Assembly: GCA_018712905.1 (NCBI GenBank)
Contig: DVGD01000076.1
Location: 1-38,374, forward strand
Origin: Candidatus Avoscillospira stercoripullorum
GTDB taxonomy: Bacteria > Bacillota > Clostridia > Oscillospirales > Oscillospiraceae
Reading direction: 5' to 3'
DNA: 38,374 nt
The notes under the pieces are model-generated. The model was not told the origin of the DNA and searched no databases. It was given only the letters and a program-made list of their open reading frames with translations. A program made the position numbers and the translations under genes. Each line of letters opens with the position of its first letter. Within the stretch, counting starts at the first letter, position 1. Positions 16,529-25,492 of this stretch are shown one piece after another.

Positions 16529-16555
16529 AGAGAGGGGGCTTTTGCCCTCTCTTTG
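16529..16555 (+). terminator. Hairpin between clpX and lon
   Basis: AGAGAGGG (16529-16536) pairs with CCCTCTCT (16545-16552), a strong 8-bp stem followed by TTTGTGT. The T-run is short, so this looks like a partial terminator or attenuator lowering read-through from clpPX into lon, or an RNA-processing site. No good promoter was seen in the 40 nt between it and lon. Confidence 0.5.
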
Positions 16556-16594
16556 TGTATATTTCCCCAATTCCCTGATAAGGAGGGAAGATTG

Positions 16595-19024
16595 ATGAAT
16601 GAAATTCTCTTATCCCAGCGGCTGCCGGTTTTAGCGCTGCGGGGACTCAACGTATTTCCCGGCATGACCATCCACTTTGACGTGGGCAGGAAAAAGTCTA
16701 TCCGTGCCGTGGAGGAGGCCATGCACAACCATGGCCAGGAGATTTTCCTGGTGACCCAGCGGGACGTCCAGGATGACGATCCGGATCTCTCCGGCCTCTA
16801 CGCCATCGGAACAGTCAGCGTGGTCAAGCAGATTTTAAAGCTGCCGGGGGAAACCATCCGCATTTTGGTGCAGGGCAAATACCGCGCCCGAATCACCGAG
16901 TGCATCCAAAGTGAGCCCTATCTCTTTGGCCGGGTGGAGACGGTCAGCGACCTGCCCTATTCCAAGGCTTCGCCCAAGACAGAGGCGCTGCTTCGGGAGG
17001 CACAGGCGCTCTATGAGCATTTTCTCGAGCTCACCGGGCGCTCCGTCCAGGACGGCCTGGGCGCTCTGCTCACATCCCAGGATCCGGGCTATATTGCCGA
17101 CTATATCACCCAGAACTCCACCATCAACTATACCGACAAGCAGCGGATTCTCGAGCAGCTCCATCCTCTCAAGCGGCTGGAGCAGGCCACCATTCTTTTG
17201 GGTCGGGAGCTTCATATTCTGCAATTGGAGACCGAGATCCAGGAGAAGGTGCAGGAGAGCGTCAATAAGGGGCAGCGGGACTACTACCTCCGCGAGCAGA
17301 TGCGCGTCATCCAGAATGAGCTGGGAGAGGGCGACGAGGAGGAAGAGCTGCAGCAGTACCACGATGCCATCACCAAGCTCGAGGCACCGGAGGAAGTCAT
17401 TGAAAAGCTCTTAAAGGAGCTGCGGCGCCTTGGAAAGCAGCCGTCCAATTCTGCTGAGGCGGCGGTGCTGCGCACGTACCTGGATACCTGCCTGGAGCTT
17501 CCCTGGAATAAGCGCACCAAGGAACGGGTGGACGTGCGTGCCGCCCGCAAGATCCTGGACGAGGATCACTTCGGCCTGGAAAAGGTGAAGGAGCGGATTC
17601 TCGAGATCTTTGCCGTGCGGAAGATGGCACCGGAGCTGCCGGCGCAGATCATCTGCCTGGTGGGGCCTCCCGGCGTGGGCAAGACCTCTGTGGCCACCAG
17701 CATTGCCAGAGCGCTCAACCGCAATATGGCGCGGATTTCCCTGGGCGGCATCCATGATGAGGCCGATATCCGCGGCCACCGCAAGACGTATATCGGCGCC
17801 ATGCCAGGCCGGATCATGGCAGCCATTCAGCAGGCGGGCTCCAAAAATGCCCTGCTTTTGCTGGACGAAATTGACAAGCTGGGCAGCGACTACCGCGGCG
17901 ACCCCTCTTCGGCGCTGCTGGAGGTGCTCGACAGCGAACAAAACGGCAATTTCCGCGACCACTACCTGGAGGTGCCCTTTGACCTGAGCGAGTGCATGTT
18001 TATCACCACCGCCAACACCACCTCCACCATTCCCGCGCCGCTGCTCGACCGCATGGAGGTCATTGAGCTCTCGTCGTATACCGACGAGGAGAAGCTGATG
18101 ATCGCCAAGGAGCATCTTCTGCCCAAGCAGCTCCAGAAGCACGGCCTCAAAAAGACCCAGGTGCGCCTGAGCGACGATGCCATTCGCGAGATCATCGCCT
18201 GCTACACCCGGGAGTCCGGTGTGCGCAATCTGGAGCGAGAGCTGGCAACCCTCTGCCGCAAGTGCGACATGCGCTTTGTCTCCGAGAAGCCGCCCAAGCG
18301 GATCACCATCCAGGGCGCCAATTTGGAAGCGTACCTGGGTGTTCGGAAATACTTGCCCGACGAGCTGCCCCCGGCTGATACGGTGGGGCTGGTTACCGGC
18401 CTTGCCTGGACGAGCGTGGGCGGAGAAACACTGGAAGTGGAAGTCAATGTGGTGGACGGCACCGGCAAGCTGGAGCTCACCGGCAATCTGGGCGACGTGA
18501 TGAAGGAATCGGTCTATGCGGCCATGAGCTATATCCGCTCCCGCGCGGACAAGCTGCATCTGCCCCAGGATTTCTATAAGACCAAGGACATCCACGTCCA
18601 CTTCCCTGAGGGCGCCATTCCCAAGGACGGCCCCTCTGCCGGCATCACCATCTGCACGGCCATGGTTTCTGCCCTGACGGGGGCACGTGTCCGCCGGGAT
18701 ATCGCCATGACCGGTGAAATCTCCATCCGCGGCCGGGTGCTTCCCATCGGCGGCCTCAAGGAAAAGACCATGGCCGCGCTGCGCCACGGCATCAAAACGG
18801 TCATCATTCCCGAGGGAAATGCCAAGGATCTGGAGGAAATCGACCAGACGGTGCGCCATGCCCTCAATTTCCTCACGGTTTCCCACGTGGATTCCGTGCT
18901 GGAGGCTGCGCTGGATTTTCAGCCCTTACCCGAAGCGTCCGCCCCGGTGCAGGTGCCCCAGGAGGCACAGCTGGCCGTGGCGCGGGAGCAAAATAAAAGC
19001 CGCAATACCGGAATTCGACAGTAG
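16595..19024 (+). CDS. lon: ATP-dependent protease Lon (LonA)
   Basis: An 809-residue LonA. The N-terminal substrate-recognition domain (LPVLALRGLNVFPGM onward) is followed by a coiled-coil region near 190-260. The AAA+ module has Walker A GPPGVGKT at 357-364. The C-terminal peptidase domain has the catalytic dyad Ser681 in PKDGPSAG and Lys724 in GGLKEK, at almost the same numbers as in E. coli Lon. The ATG at 16595 is chosen for its GGAGG 9-10 nt upstream; an earlier in-frame start at the clpX stop has no ribosome binding site. It degrades misfolded and short-lived regulatory proteins. engB follows after 8 nt. Confidence 0.98.
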   Translation: MNEILLSQRLPVLALRGLNVFPGMTIHFDVGRKKSIRAVEEAMHNHGQEIFLVTQRDVQDDDPDLSGLYAIGTVSVVKQILKLPGETIRILVQGKYRARITECIQSEPYLFGRVETVSDLPYSKASPKTEALLREAQALYEHFLELTGRSVQDGLGALLTSQDPGYIADYITQNSTINYTDKQRILEQLHPLKRLEQATILLGRELHILQLETEIQEKVQESVNKGQRDYYLREQMRVIQNELGEGDEEEELQQYHDAITKLEAPEEVIEKLLKELRRLGKQPSNSAEAAVLRTYLDTCLELPWNKRTKERVDVRAARKILDEDHFGLEKVKERILEIFAVRKMAPELPAQIICLVGPPGVGKTSVATSIARALNRNMARISLGGIHDEADIRGHRKTYIGAMPGRIMAAIQQAGSKNALLLLDEIDKLGSDYRGDPSSALLEVLDSEQNGNFRDHYLEVPFDLSECMFITTANTTSTIPAPLLDRMEVIELSSYTDEEKLMIAKEHLLPKQLQKHGLKKTQVRLSDDAIREIIACYTRESGVRNLERELATLCRKCDMRFVSEKPPKRITIQGANLEAYLGVRKYLPDELPPADTVGLVTGLAWTSVGGETLEVEVNVVDGTGKLELTGNLGDVMKESVYAAMSYIRSRADKLHLPQDFYKTKDIHVHFPEGAIPKDGPSAGITICTAMVSALTGARVRRDIAMTGEISIRGRVLPIGGLKEKTMAALRHGIKTVIIPEGNAKDLEEIDQTVRHALNFLTVSHVDSVLEAALDFQPLPEASAPVQVPQEAQLAVAREQNKSRNTGIRQ

Positions 19025-19032
19025 GTGCGACA

Positions 19033-19623
19033 ATGAATTTACACAATGTGGAGTTTGTACGCTCCGCCGCCAGCTTAAAGGACTGTCCGCATGATCGGCT
19101 TCCGCAGATTGCCTTTGCCGGACGATCCAATGTGGGAAAGTCCTCGGTGATTAACCGCCTTTTGCAGCGGAAAAACTTTGCCCGTGTGGGCGAAGCACCG
19201 GGGAAGACCACGCACATCAACTATTTTCTGGTGGATCAGGTGCTGTACCTGGTGGATCTGCCCGGCTATGGCTTTGCCAAGGTACCCAAGGCGGAGAAGG
19301 AGCGGTGGGCGAAGCTCATTGAGAGCTACTTTGCCGACCCGGATCTCATCACTCTCGGCGTCCTCATTGTGGACGCCCGCCATAAGCCCACGGAGAACGA
19401 CGTGACCATGGCGCGCTGGTTTCAGCAGACGGGAAGACCCTATGCGGTGGTGGCCAACAAGCTGGACAAGCTGAAAAAGACCCAGATCGAGCCAAGTCTC
19501 GCGCTGATCCGCGAGACGTTGGCGCTGGGGGACGATGTGCCGCTCATTCCGTTTTCTGCGGAAAAGGGCGAGGGGCGCGAAGCGCTGTTAGCCCTCATCG
19601 AGGGGACGCTTCCCCCATGTTAA
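19033..19623 (+). CDS. engB: Ribosome biogenesis GTPase EngB (YsxC/YihA)
   Basis: A 196-residue Era/TrmE-class GTPase needed for assembly of the large ribosomal subunit. G1 is GRSNVGKSS (about residues 32-40), G3 is DLPGYGFAK and G4 is NKLDK. The short N-terminus and G2 GKTTHINYF are typical. The lon-engB pairing is conserved in Firmicutes, and the 8-nt gap indicates cotranscription. Confidence 0.97.
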   Translation: MNLHNVEFVRSAASLKDCPHDRLPQIAFAGRSNVGKSSVINRLLQRKNFARVGEAPGKTTHINYFLVDQVLYLVDLPGYGFAKVPKAEKERWAKLIESYFADPDLITLGVLIVDARHKPTENDVTMARWFQQTGRPYAVVANKLDKLKKTQIEPSLALIRETLALGDDVPLIPFSAEKGEGREALLALIEGTLPPC

Positions 19624-19644
19624 TCGCAAAAATGAGGTGAAATC

Positions 19645-20343
19645 ATGGGCGGATTGACCCAATGGCTTGCCCAGCTGCGGCTGGACAGCATCTGGCAGAC
19701 CCTGGTGGTGGTGCTTGCCTCCCTGTTTTGCATCACGGTGCACGAGACATGCCATGGCCTTGCCGCCTATTGGATGGGCGATGATACGGCCAAGCGCATG
19801 GGACGGCTCACCCTCAATCCCCTCAAGCATGTGGATCTGGTGGGACTGATTATGATGGCCTTGGTGCACTTTGGCTGGGCAAAACCAGTGCCCATCAATA
19901 TGCGCCGGTTTCGCAACCCCAAGGCGGGCATGGCGCTCACGGCGCTGGCAGGCCCCATATCCAATGTGCTTCTGGCGCTGGTGGCACTGCTCCTGCGAAG
20001 CGTGGTCATTCTGGTGGCCATGGGGACGGCGCACTATGGTACGCTGATTTCCTATCTCATCTTATTTTTTGAGTACATGGCCGTGCTCAGTGCCGGCCTG
20101 GCGGTCTTCAATCTCTTTCCCATTCCGCCGCTGGACGGATCCAAGGTGCTCTTTGCGCTGCTGCCGGATTCGAGCTACGATAAACTCATGCGCTATGAGA
20201 AATATGGCATGCTGCTTCTGGTGGTGCTGCTCTTTTTCAATGTCTTGGATACGCCGCTCATTTTCCTGCGCGAGAAGCTTTTGGACGGGCTATCCTGGAT
20301 TCTGACGCCGGTGGTTCGGGGACTGACGAAGCTGTTACTGTGA
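19645..20343 (+). CDS. Site-2 protease family membrane protein (peptidase M50)
   Basis: A 232-residue polytopic membrane metalloprotease-like protein. HETCH at residues 33-37 is the HExxH zinc site and NLFPIPPLDGSK (about 157-168, Asp165) gives the third ligand. It belongs to the compact M50 group often found next to scpA-scpB in Clostridia. Its substrate is unknown. It differs from the SpoIVFB-like protein at 1826, which has HELGH and PMDGG. A weak AATGAGGTGA lies before the ATG. The following scpA begins 7 nt after its stop, so they share a transcript. Confidence 0.85.
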   Translation: MGGLTQWLAQLRLDSIWQTLVVVLASLFCITVHETCHGLAAYWMGDDTAKRMGRLTLNPLKHVDLVGLIMMALVHFGWAKPVPINMRRFRNPKAGMALTALAGPISNVLLALVALLLRSVVILVAMGTAHYGTLISYLILFFEYMAVLSAGLAVFNLFPIPPLDGSKVLFALLPDSSYDKLMRYEKYGMLLLVVLLFFNVLDTPLIFLREKLLDGLSWILTPVVRGLTKLLL

Positions 20344-20350
20344 GGTTACT

Positions 20351-21157
20351 ATGGAAGAACCGCAATACCATCTGGATCAAGTGGTCCACGCCAAAGCCGA
20401 GCATCTGGAGGACTTTGACGGCCCCCTGGACGTCATTCTCCTGCTTTTGAGCAAGAATAAGATTGAAATACAGGATATCAGCATCACGTCCATTTTGGAG
20501 CAGTATCTTTCGTACCTCGACGAGATGAAGCGGATGGACATGGAGATTGCCAGCGAGTTCATCGCCATGGCCTCCCACCTGATGCTCATCAAGACCAAGA
20601 TGCTTCTCTCCGCTGCCGAGCAGGAGGAGGCACAGAGCGAGATGGAGCTGCTCATTCGCTCTCTGGAGGAGCGGCAGCGGCAGGACGCCATGAATCAGAT
20701 TCGCGGCTCGGTGACCTTTCTCGCCCAGCGCAATGAGATTGGCCTGGGGCTATTTCCCAAAGAGCCGGAGCCGCTGCGCCGGGATCAGACTTACCGCTAT
20801 TCCCACGACCCTGCCGATCTAGTTCGGATCATGGCCGTGCTGGCCGATCGCAGCCAGCGGTCACTGCCGCCCCCAACGTCCAACTTCTCGGGCATTGTGG
20901 GTCGGGAGCCATACCCGGTGACCAAAAAGGCGGCAGAGGTGCTGCGGCGGCTCCTCGCCCATGGCGTGTCGGCCTTTCGGAAGCTCTTCCGGGGCAATCG
21001 CTCCCGTTCGGAGATTGTGGCCACCTTTTTGGCCATCCTGGAGCTGTGCCGGCTGCGCTCTGTGACGCTGGAAGAGGATCAGGGCGAGGAGACCTGCGTC
21101 AAATTTGTCAAAATGCCGGAGGAAACCAAGGAAGGGGAGAGTGCCGTTGGAGAGTAA
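20351..21157 (+). CDS. scpA: Segregation and condensation protein A
   Basis: A 268-residue kleisin that bridges the SMC heads in the bacterial condensin complex. The N-terminal FDGPLDVILLLLSKNKIEIQDI and the MASHLMLIKTKMLL helix are the family signature for SMC and ScpB binding. The C-terminal winged-helix region (residues 195-255) is recognisable by FLAILELCRLR. It overlaps scpB, as usual for this pair. Confidence 0.95.
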   Translation: MEEPQYHLDQVVHAKAEHLEDFDGPLDVILLLLSKNKIEIQDISITSILEQYLSYLDEMKRMDMEIASEFIAMASHLMLIKTKMLLSAAEQEEAQSEMELLIRSLEERQRQDAMNQIRGSVTFLAQRNEIGLGLFPKEPEPLRRDQTYRYSHDPADLVRIMAVLADRSQRSLPPPTSNFSGIVGREPYPVTKKAAEVLRRLLAHGVSAFRKLFRGNRSRSEIVATFLAILELCRLRSVTLEEDQGEETCVKFVKMPEETKEGESAVGE

Positions 21158-21728
21158 TGAGATCCAGCGCGCCTTGATGGCCATACTATTTGCAGCGGGT
21201 GAGCCGGTGGAGGCCAAGCGTCTGGCCGCGGCATTGGAATTAGACGAGGACGAGATCCATCAGGAGCTTCAAGCGCTTATGGACATGCTGTCCTATGAAA
21301 GAAGCGGAATTCGGATCATCCGGCTGGAGAGCGCATACCAGATGTGCTCCTCGGCGGAGATGGCGCCCTATGTGACCAAGGCGCTGGAGACCCGCAAGCC
21401 GCCCAAGCTCAGCGCATCCCAGCTGGAGGCGCTGACCATCATCGCCTACTACCAGCCTGCCACCAAGGCCTATGTGGAGCAGCTAAGAGGGGTGGACAGC
21501 TCCTATTCCATTAGCGCCTTGCTCACCAAAAAGCTCATTGAGGAGTGCGGACGGCTCAATGTGCCCGGACGCCCCATTCTCTACCGCACGACGCCGGATT
21601 TCCTGCGCACCTTCGGACTCTCGTCCCTGGAGGAGCTGCCGGAAATTGAGAAAATCAACCTGCAAAAGAAGCCGGAGATCCCACAAGAGGGAAATGGAGA
21701 ATCGGAGGAAAAGGAGAGTGCACCGTGA
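21147..21728 (+). CDS. scpB: Segregation and condensation protein B
   Basis: A protein of about 193 residues that dimerises and binds the ScpA linker in the SMC complex. LMAILFAAGEPVEAKRLAAAL is the N-terminal winged-helix signature and QLEALTIIAYYQPATKAYVEQLRGV the second. The TTG at 21147 gives a start (ESNEIQRALMAILFAAGEP) that fits the family; a GTG at 21141 is also possible. GGAAGGGGA lies upstream of both. The start lies 11 nt before the scpA stop, and the end overlaps the next gene by 4 nt. Confidence 0.93.
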   Translation: MESNEIQRALMAILFAAGEPVEAKRLAAALELDEDEIHQELQALMDMLSYERSGIRIIRLESAYQMCSSAEMAPYVTKALETRKPPKLSASQLEALTIIAYYQPATKAYVEQLRGVDSSYSISALLTKKLIEECGRLNVPGRPILYRTTPDFLRTFGLSSLEELPEIEKINLQKKPEIPQEGNGESEEKESAP

Positions 21729-22321
21729 CGGCGCTGGTGATATTCCTGGTTCTTGCCGCGATTGTCGCGGGGCTTGCGTGGCTCAAGGTGGGCATCCACG
21801 CCACGTGGCAGGACGGGGACTGGAATGCGACCTTCACGGTGGGCGGCATCCCGCTTTCGTGGAAGAAAACCCATCAAAGCGGGAAGAAACCCACCCCTGC
21901 GCCCAAGGCACAGAATAATGCGCCTCCACCAAAAAAAGAGAGCCGGCTTTCGCTCCTGCGGCAGCACTGGCGGGAGGTGGCGGTCATTCTGGGCAAAATC
22001 CTGGAGAAGGAGACCGTGGAACTCCTGCGCTTTGAGATGATTGTGGGCGACGAAGACCCGGCGCGCTGTGCCATTCGCTATGGTGAGGTGCAGGCGGCGG
22101 TGCATCTCGTCCGCCCGGTGATTTTGCAGTGTTTTCGCGTCAAGCGGGAAATGGTGCAGATAGACTGCGATTTTGCTGGACGCCGTTCTACGGCGCAGGC
22201 AGAAATCAAGGCAACGATACGCGTATACGAAGCGGTGGCGATTCTCTTTGCCGTGCTTCGTTTTCAGCAGCAGCATACTCCCACAAATCAAAATCAAAAA
22301 AAGGCGGTGCAGCGATCATGA
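21725..22321 (+). CDS. DUF2953 family membrane-anchored protein
   Basis: A 198-residue protein starting at GTG 21725, overlapping the scpB stop. One N-terminal transmembrane segment (about 2-20) is followed by a short domain, a proline- and lysine-rich linker (about 51-75) and a conserved C-terminal domain with IVGDEDPARCAIRYGEVQAAV. This pattern matches DUF2953 proteins, which in spore-formers lie directly upstream of ytfJ. The function is unknown; a sporulation role is inferred from the neighbour. ytfJ starts by overlap with its stop codon. Confidence 0.78.
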   Translation: MTALVIFLVLAAIVAGLAWLKVGIHATWQDGDWNATFTVGGIPLSWKKTHQSGKKPTPAPKAQNNAPPPKKESRLSLLRQHWREVAVILGKILEKETVELLRFEMIVGDEDPARCAIRYGEVQAAVHLVRPVILQCFRVKREMVQIDCDFAGRRSTAQAEIKATIRVYEAVAILFAVLRFQQQHTPTNQNQKKAVQRS

Positions 22322-22707
22322 GTCATCCTTTGCCCAATCTGCTCGGCGAGACCATGGAGAAGATTCGCTCCATGGTGGATGTCAATACCATCATCGGCGA
22401 TGCCATCACCACACCCGATGGCGTCAGCATCATTCCCGTGTCTAAAATCAAGATTGGATATGCCGGCGGCGGCACGGACTTTGCCACCAAGGGATATCCT
22501 GCCACCAAGGAAAACACCTTTGGCGGCGCCAGCGGCGCTGGCATCACCATCACGCCTGTGGCATTCCTGATTCTCAAGGGTGATTCGGTTCGGCTGCTGC
22601 CCATTGCGGAGCCAGCCTCCAATGCCATGGAACGGGTGATTGAAATGCTGCCGGAATTGATCGATCAGATTTCTGAGCTGGTGAAAAAGAAATCGGCGGA
22701 GGAATAG
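22318..22707 (+). CDS. ytfJ: Sporulation protein YtfJ (GerW family)
   Basis: A 129-residue protein of the GerW/YtfJ family, which in Bacillus is needed for normal spore germination. The conserved core GDAITTPDGVSIIPVSKIKIGYAGGG is followed by a glycine-rich stretch and GITITPVAFLIL. The ATG at 22318 is used because it overlaps the preceding stop and follows AAGGCGGTG; the frame is open upstream without support. Order scpB-DUF2953-ytfJ-dacF is common in spore-forming Clostridia. Confidence 0.92.
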   Translation: MSHPLPNLLGETMEKIRSMVDVNTIIGDAITTPDGVSIIPVSKIKIGYAGGGTDFATKGYPATKENTFGGASGAGITITPVAFLILKGDSVRLLPIAEPASNAMERVIEMLPELIDQISELVKKKSAEE

Positions 22708-22746
22708 TCCTCATGGTTTTCTGTCAAAGGGGGTATACTATCCCCG

Positions 22747-23805
22747 GTGATGGAAATGAAACGGTTTTTAAGACGTGCGGCGGCTCTATGGACTGCCGCC
22801 GTCCTTTTCTCTGTGGCGGTGGGCGCGGAAGCAGCGCCTTCTGCCAAGGAGGTAATCTTGATTGACGGCCATACCAGCCGGGTGATTTTGAGCCACAATG
22901 CCGATACGCCTGCCTTGATTGCCAGTACCACCAAAATCATGACAGGGCTTCTCATCGCGGAGCGCTGCTCCCTGGACGAACCGGTGACCGTTCCGCCCGA
23001 GGCAGTGGGGGTGGAGGGATCCTCCCTTCATTTGCAGGCGGGAGAAGTACGCCAGGTGCGGGAGCTGCTCTACGGCTTAATGCTCCACTCCGGCAACGAT
23101 GTGGCGGTGGCGCTGGCCATCCACTGCGCGGGGAGCGTGGAACAATTTGTGGCGCTCATGAACCGCCGCGCAGAATCCCTTGGCATGACGGGCACCCATT
23201 TTGCCAATCCCCACGGCCTGGATCACGAGGAACACCATGGAACAGCCAGGGATCTTGCTATTCTCACGGCTGAGGCCATGAAAAACGATACCTTTCACAC
23301 CATTGTGTCCACCAAAACCGTCACCCTGGGCGGGAGAACCTATACCAATCACAATAAGCTTCTCTGGCGCTATGACGGCGCGGTGGGCGTGAAAACCGGC
23401 TATACCAAGGAAGCGGGACGGATTTTGGTATCCTGTGCCGAGCGCGGCAACCGCCGCCTGATCGCGGTTACCATTGACGATCCCAATGACTGGGAGGATC
23501 ATGCGTCCATGCTGGATCATGGCTTCTCCCAGTTTACCAGCCGCACCATTGCCCAGGCGGGCACAGTGCTGGGGGTTGTCCCGGTGGCAGGTGGCCAGAG
23601 GAGCGCCTGCGGCGTGACGGTGTGTGAGGATGTGACGGTTTCCTTGGCGCCTGGAGAACGGGTGAAGCTCACGGTGGAGCTTCCGCCCTTTTCCTTTGCA
23701 CCCATGGAAGTGGGGGCGCAGGCAGGTTGGCTCCAAGTGGAGGTAGATGGCGCGGCAGTGCTGCGCGTCCCCCTGGTATGGAAGGACACGGTAAGGGAGG
23801 CATAG
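22747..23805 (+). CDS. dacF: D-alanyl-D-alanine carboxypeptidase (DacF-type, peptidase S11)
   Basis: A 352-residue penicillin-binding protein. A signal peptide (about 1-29) precedes the active-site SxxK at Ser60-Thr-Thr-Lys63. The SxN motif is Ser115-Gly-Asn117 and KTG is 216-218. The C-terminal beta domain (about 265-350) is the PBP5_C-like region. It trims the terminal D-Ala of peptidoglycan stem peptides at the membrane surface; DacF acts in spore cortex formation in Bacillus. Three starts lie close together (GTG 22747, ATG 22750, ATG 22756). A hairpin (22730-22746) with GGGGG overlaps a TATACT just upstream; the G-rich -10 might suit a forespore sigma factor, but this is weak. Confidence 0.92.
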   Translation: MMEMKRFLRRAAALWTAAVLFSVAVGAEAAPSAKEVILIDGHTSRVILSHNADTPALIASTTKIMTGLLIAERCSLDEPVTVPPEAVGVEGSSLHLQAGEVRQVRELLYGLMLHSGNDVAVALAIHCAGSVEQFVALMNRRAESLGMTGTHFANPHGLDHEEHHGTARDLAILTAEAMKNDTFHTIVSTKTVTLGGRTYTNHNKLLWRYDGAVGVKTGYTKEAGRILVSCAERGNRRLIAVTIDDPNDWEDHASMLDHGFSQFTSRTIAQAGTVLGVVPVAGGQRSACGVTVCEDVTVSLAPGERVKLTVELPPFSFAPMEVGAQAGWLQVEVDGAAVLRVPLVWKDTVREA

Positions 23806-23807
23806 CC

Positions 23808-24542
23808 TTGGAGGAACGAATTCAGAAAATACTCTCCCGCCACGGGATTGCCTCCCGCCGGCAGGCAGAAGCCATGATTGCCGCGGGACGGGTGGCGGTC
23901 AACGGCGTGGCGGCGCACTTGGGCGATACCGCCAACGCCGAAAAAGATGAGATTACGCTGGACGGCCATCCCCTCTCCCAGGCGCCGCCCAAGTGCTATC
24001 TCATGCTCCATAAGCCCCGCGGATATGTGACCACGCTTTCCGATGAGAAGGGAAGAAAGAATGTCTCCCAGCTGGTGGCGGACTGCGGCCAGCGGGTCTA
24101 TCCCGTGGGGCGGCTGGATCTCGATTCTGAAGGGCTGCTGCTCATGACCAATGACGGCGCCCTGGCCAACCGCCTGATGCATCCCAGCGGCGGGATTGAG
24201 AAGTGCTACCGGGTCACGGTGCGAAATTTCAACGAGGCCTGCCTTCCGGTGCTGCGCAAGCCCATTGAAATTGATGGGCGCTACACCCATCCGGCACGGG
24301 TTCGCTGCCTGTGGCAGCGGGAGGATCGGGCGTGTCTGGAGTTCTGGCTCTCAGATGGAAGAAATCGCCAGATTCGGCGGCTGTGCGAGGCGGCAGGGGT
24401 AGAGGTGCTCCGGCTTTTACGCATCCAGGAGGGGACGCTTCGACTGGGGAAGCTGCCCCCGGGCGCGTGGCGCCCGCTCACCTTGGAGGAGCTCCGTGAC
24501 CTGGAGCGTACCTTGCAATGGAAGTTTTTAAAAGATCTGTGA
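23808..24542 (+). CDS. rluB: rRNA pseudouridine synthase, RsuA/RluB/E/F family
   Basis: A 244-residue pseudouridine synthase. An N-terminal S4 RNA-binding domain (about 1-60, ILSRHGIASRRQAEAMI) is followed by the catalytic domain with the essential Asp104 in VGRLDLDSEGLLLMTND. GRNRQIRRLC is a further conserved box. The TTG at 23808 follows GGGAGG by 8 nt and lies 2 nt after the dacF stop, so it is preferred over any upstream start. The RluB-type 23S rRNA target is the usual assignment in Firmicutes; 16S modification by RsuA cannot be excluded. Confidence 0.9.
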   Translation: MEERIQKILSRHGIASRRQAEAMIAAGRVAVNGVAAHLGDTANAEKDEITLDGHPLSQAPPKCYLMLHKPRGYVTTLSDEKGRKNVSQLVADCGQRVYPVGRLDLDSEGLLLMTNDGALANRLMHPSGGIEKCYRVTVRNFNEACLPVLRKPIEIDGRYTHPARVRCLWQREDRACLEFWLSDGRNRQIRRLCEAAGVEVLRLLRIQEGTLRLGKLPPGAWRPLTLEELRDLERTLQWKFLKDL

Positions 24543-24548
24543 TTTCCC

Positions 24549-24577
24549 TTGCAAAATTAAGTCGAAACCGGTATAGT
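24549..24577 (+). promoter_or_regulatory. Sigma-A type promoter for the RpiR-like regulator
   Basis: TTGCAA (24549-24554) and TATAGT (24572-24577) are separated by 17 bp. The start would fall near 24584, about 45 nt before the ATG at 24629. Confidence 0.72.
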
Positions 24578-24628
24578 TTTAGATAGCATGTAACCAATTT
24601 GATCCTGGCGCTGCAAAGGAGCAACGGC

Positions 24629-25492
24629 ATGGCCACTGACTTTTTAACGACCATACATAATGAGATGGCCTCATTTTCCAAGGGGCAGCGACGCATTGCC
24701 CAGTATATTGAATCCTCCTATGACAAGGCGGCCTTTATGACGGCCAGCCGTCTTGGAAAAATGGTCAACGTTTCCGAATCCACGGTGGTGCGCTTTGCCG
24801 TGGAGCTGGGGTTTGACGGCTATCCCAGCATGCAGAAGGCGCTCCAGGAGATGGTGCGCAATAAGCTCACCTCGGTGCAGCGCATTGAGGTGGCCAGTGA
24901 TCGCCTGGGCGATCAGGATGTGGTCTCCATGGTGCTCCAGGCGGATTGGGAGAGCATCCGTATGACCAGCGAAGCGCTGGATCGGCATGTGCTCGACCAG
25001 GCGGTGGAGGCCATTCTGCGCGCCAGGAATATCTATATCGTGGGCGTGCGCTCTTCGGCGGTCATTGCCACGTTTATGAGCTTTTATTTCCGAAATATCT
25101 TCGACAATGTGCATCTGGTGACCTCCTCTGCTACCAGCGAGATGATTGAGCAGATGCTCCATGTCTCCCGGGAGGATGTGGTCATCGGCATCAGCCTGCC
25201 GCGCTATTCCAGCCGTACCATCAAGCTCATGGAATTTGCCCGGGATTCCGGCGCGAAGATCATCGCCATCACCGATTCCCTGGACGCGCCGGCGGCCAAG
25301 CGGGCAGATCACATTCTCCTGGCAAAAAGCGATATGGTGTCGGTGGTGGATTCTCTGGTGGCGCCCATGAGTCTGGTGAATGCCCTGATTGTTGCCATTG
25401 GGCAGAAGAAGAAGGGAGAACTGGCGCGGATTTTTGAAAATCTCGAAGGCATTTGGCAGGAGTATGAGGTGTATGAACGGGTTGAGACATAA
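24629..25492 (+). CDS. MurR/RpiR family transcriptional regulator
   Basis: A 287-residue regulator. The N-terminal HTH_6 domain (about 1-75) shows FSKGQRRIAQYIESSYDKAAFMTASRLGKMVNVSESTVVRFAVELGF in pieces, the RpiR hallmark. The C-terminal SIS domain (about 110-250) binds phosphosugars in known members: IYIVGVRSSAVIA and DVVIGISLPRYSSRTI. AAAGGAG precedes the ATG by 7 nt; an earlier in-frame TTG has no such site. No sugar transporter or sugar-phosphate enzyme is adjacent, so the target is unknown. The next gene overlaps its 3' end by 20 nt, so it may regulate that operon. Confidence 0.9.
   Translation: MATDFLTTIHNEMASFSKGQRRIAQYIESSYDKAAFMTASRLGKMVNVSESTVVRFAVELGFDGYPSMQKALQEMVRNKLTSVQRIEVASDRLGDQDVVSMVLQADWESIRMTSEALDRHVLDQAVEAILRARNIYIVGVRSSAVIATFMSFYFRNIFDNVHLVTSSATSEMIEQMLHVSREDVVIGISLPRYSSRTIKLMEFARDSGAKIIAITDSLDAPAAKRADHILLAKSDMVSVVDSLVAPMSLVNALIVAIGQKKKGELARIFENLEGIWQEYEVYERVET

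Noticed and set aside
22724..22746. Forespore sigma-factor promoter before dacF
   Set aside because: The G-rich region before TATACT is suggestive, but no matching -35 element was found and the same bases form a hairpin.
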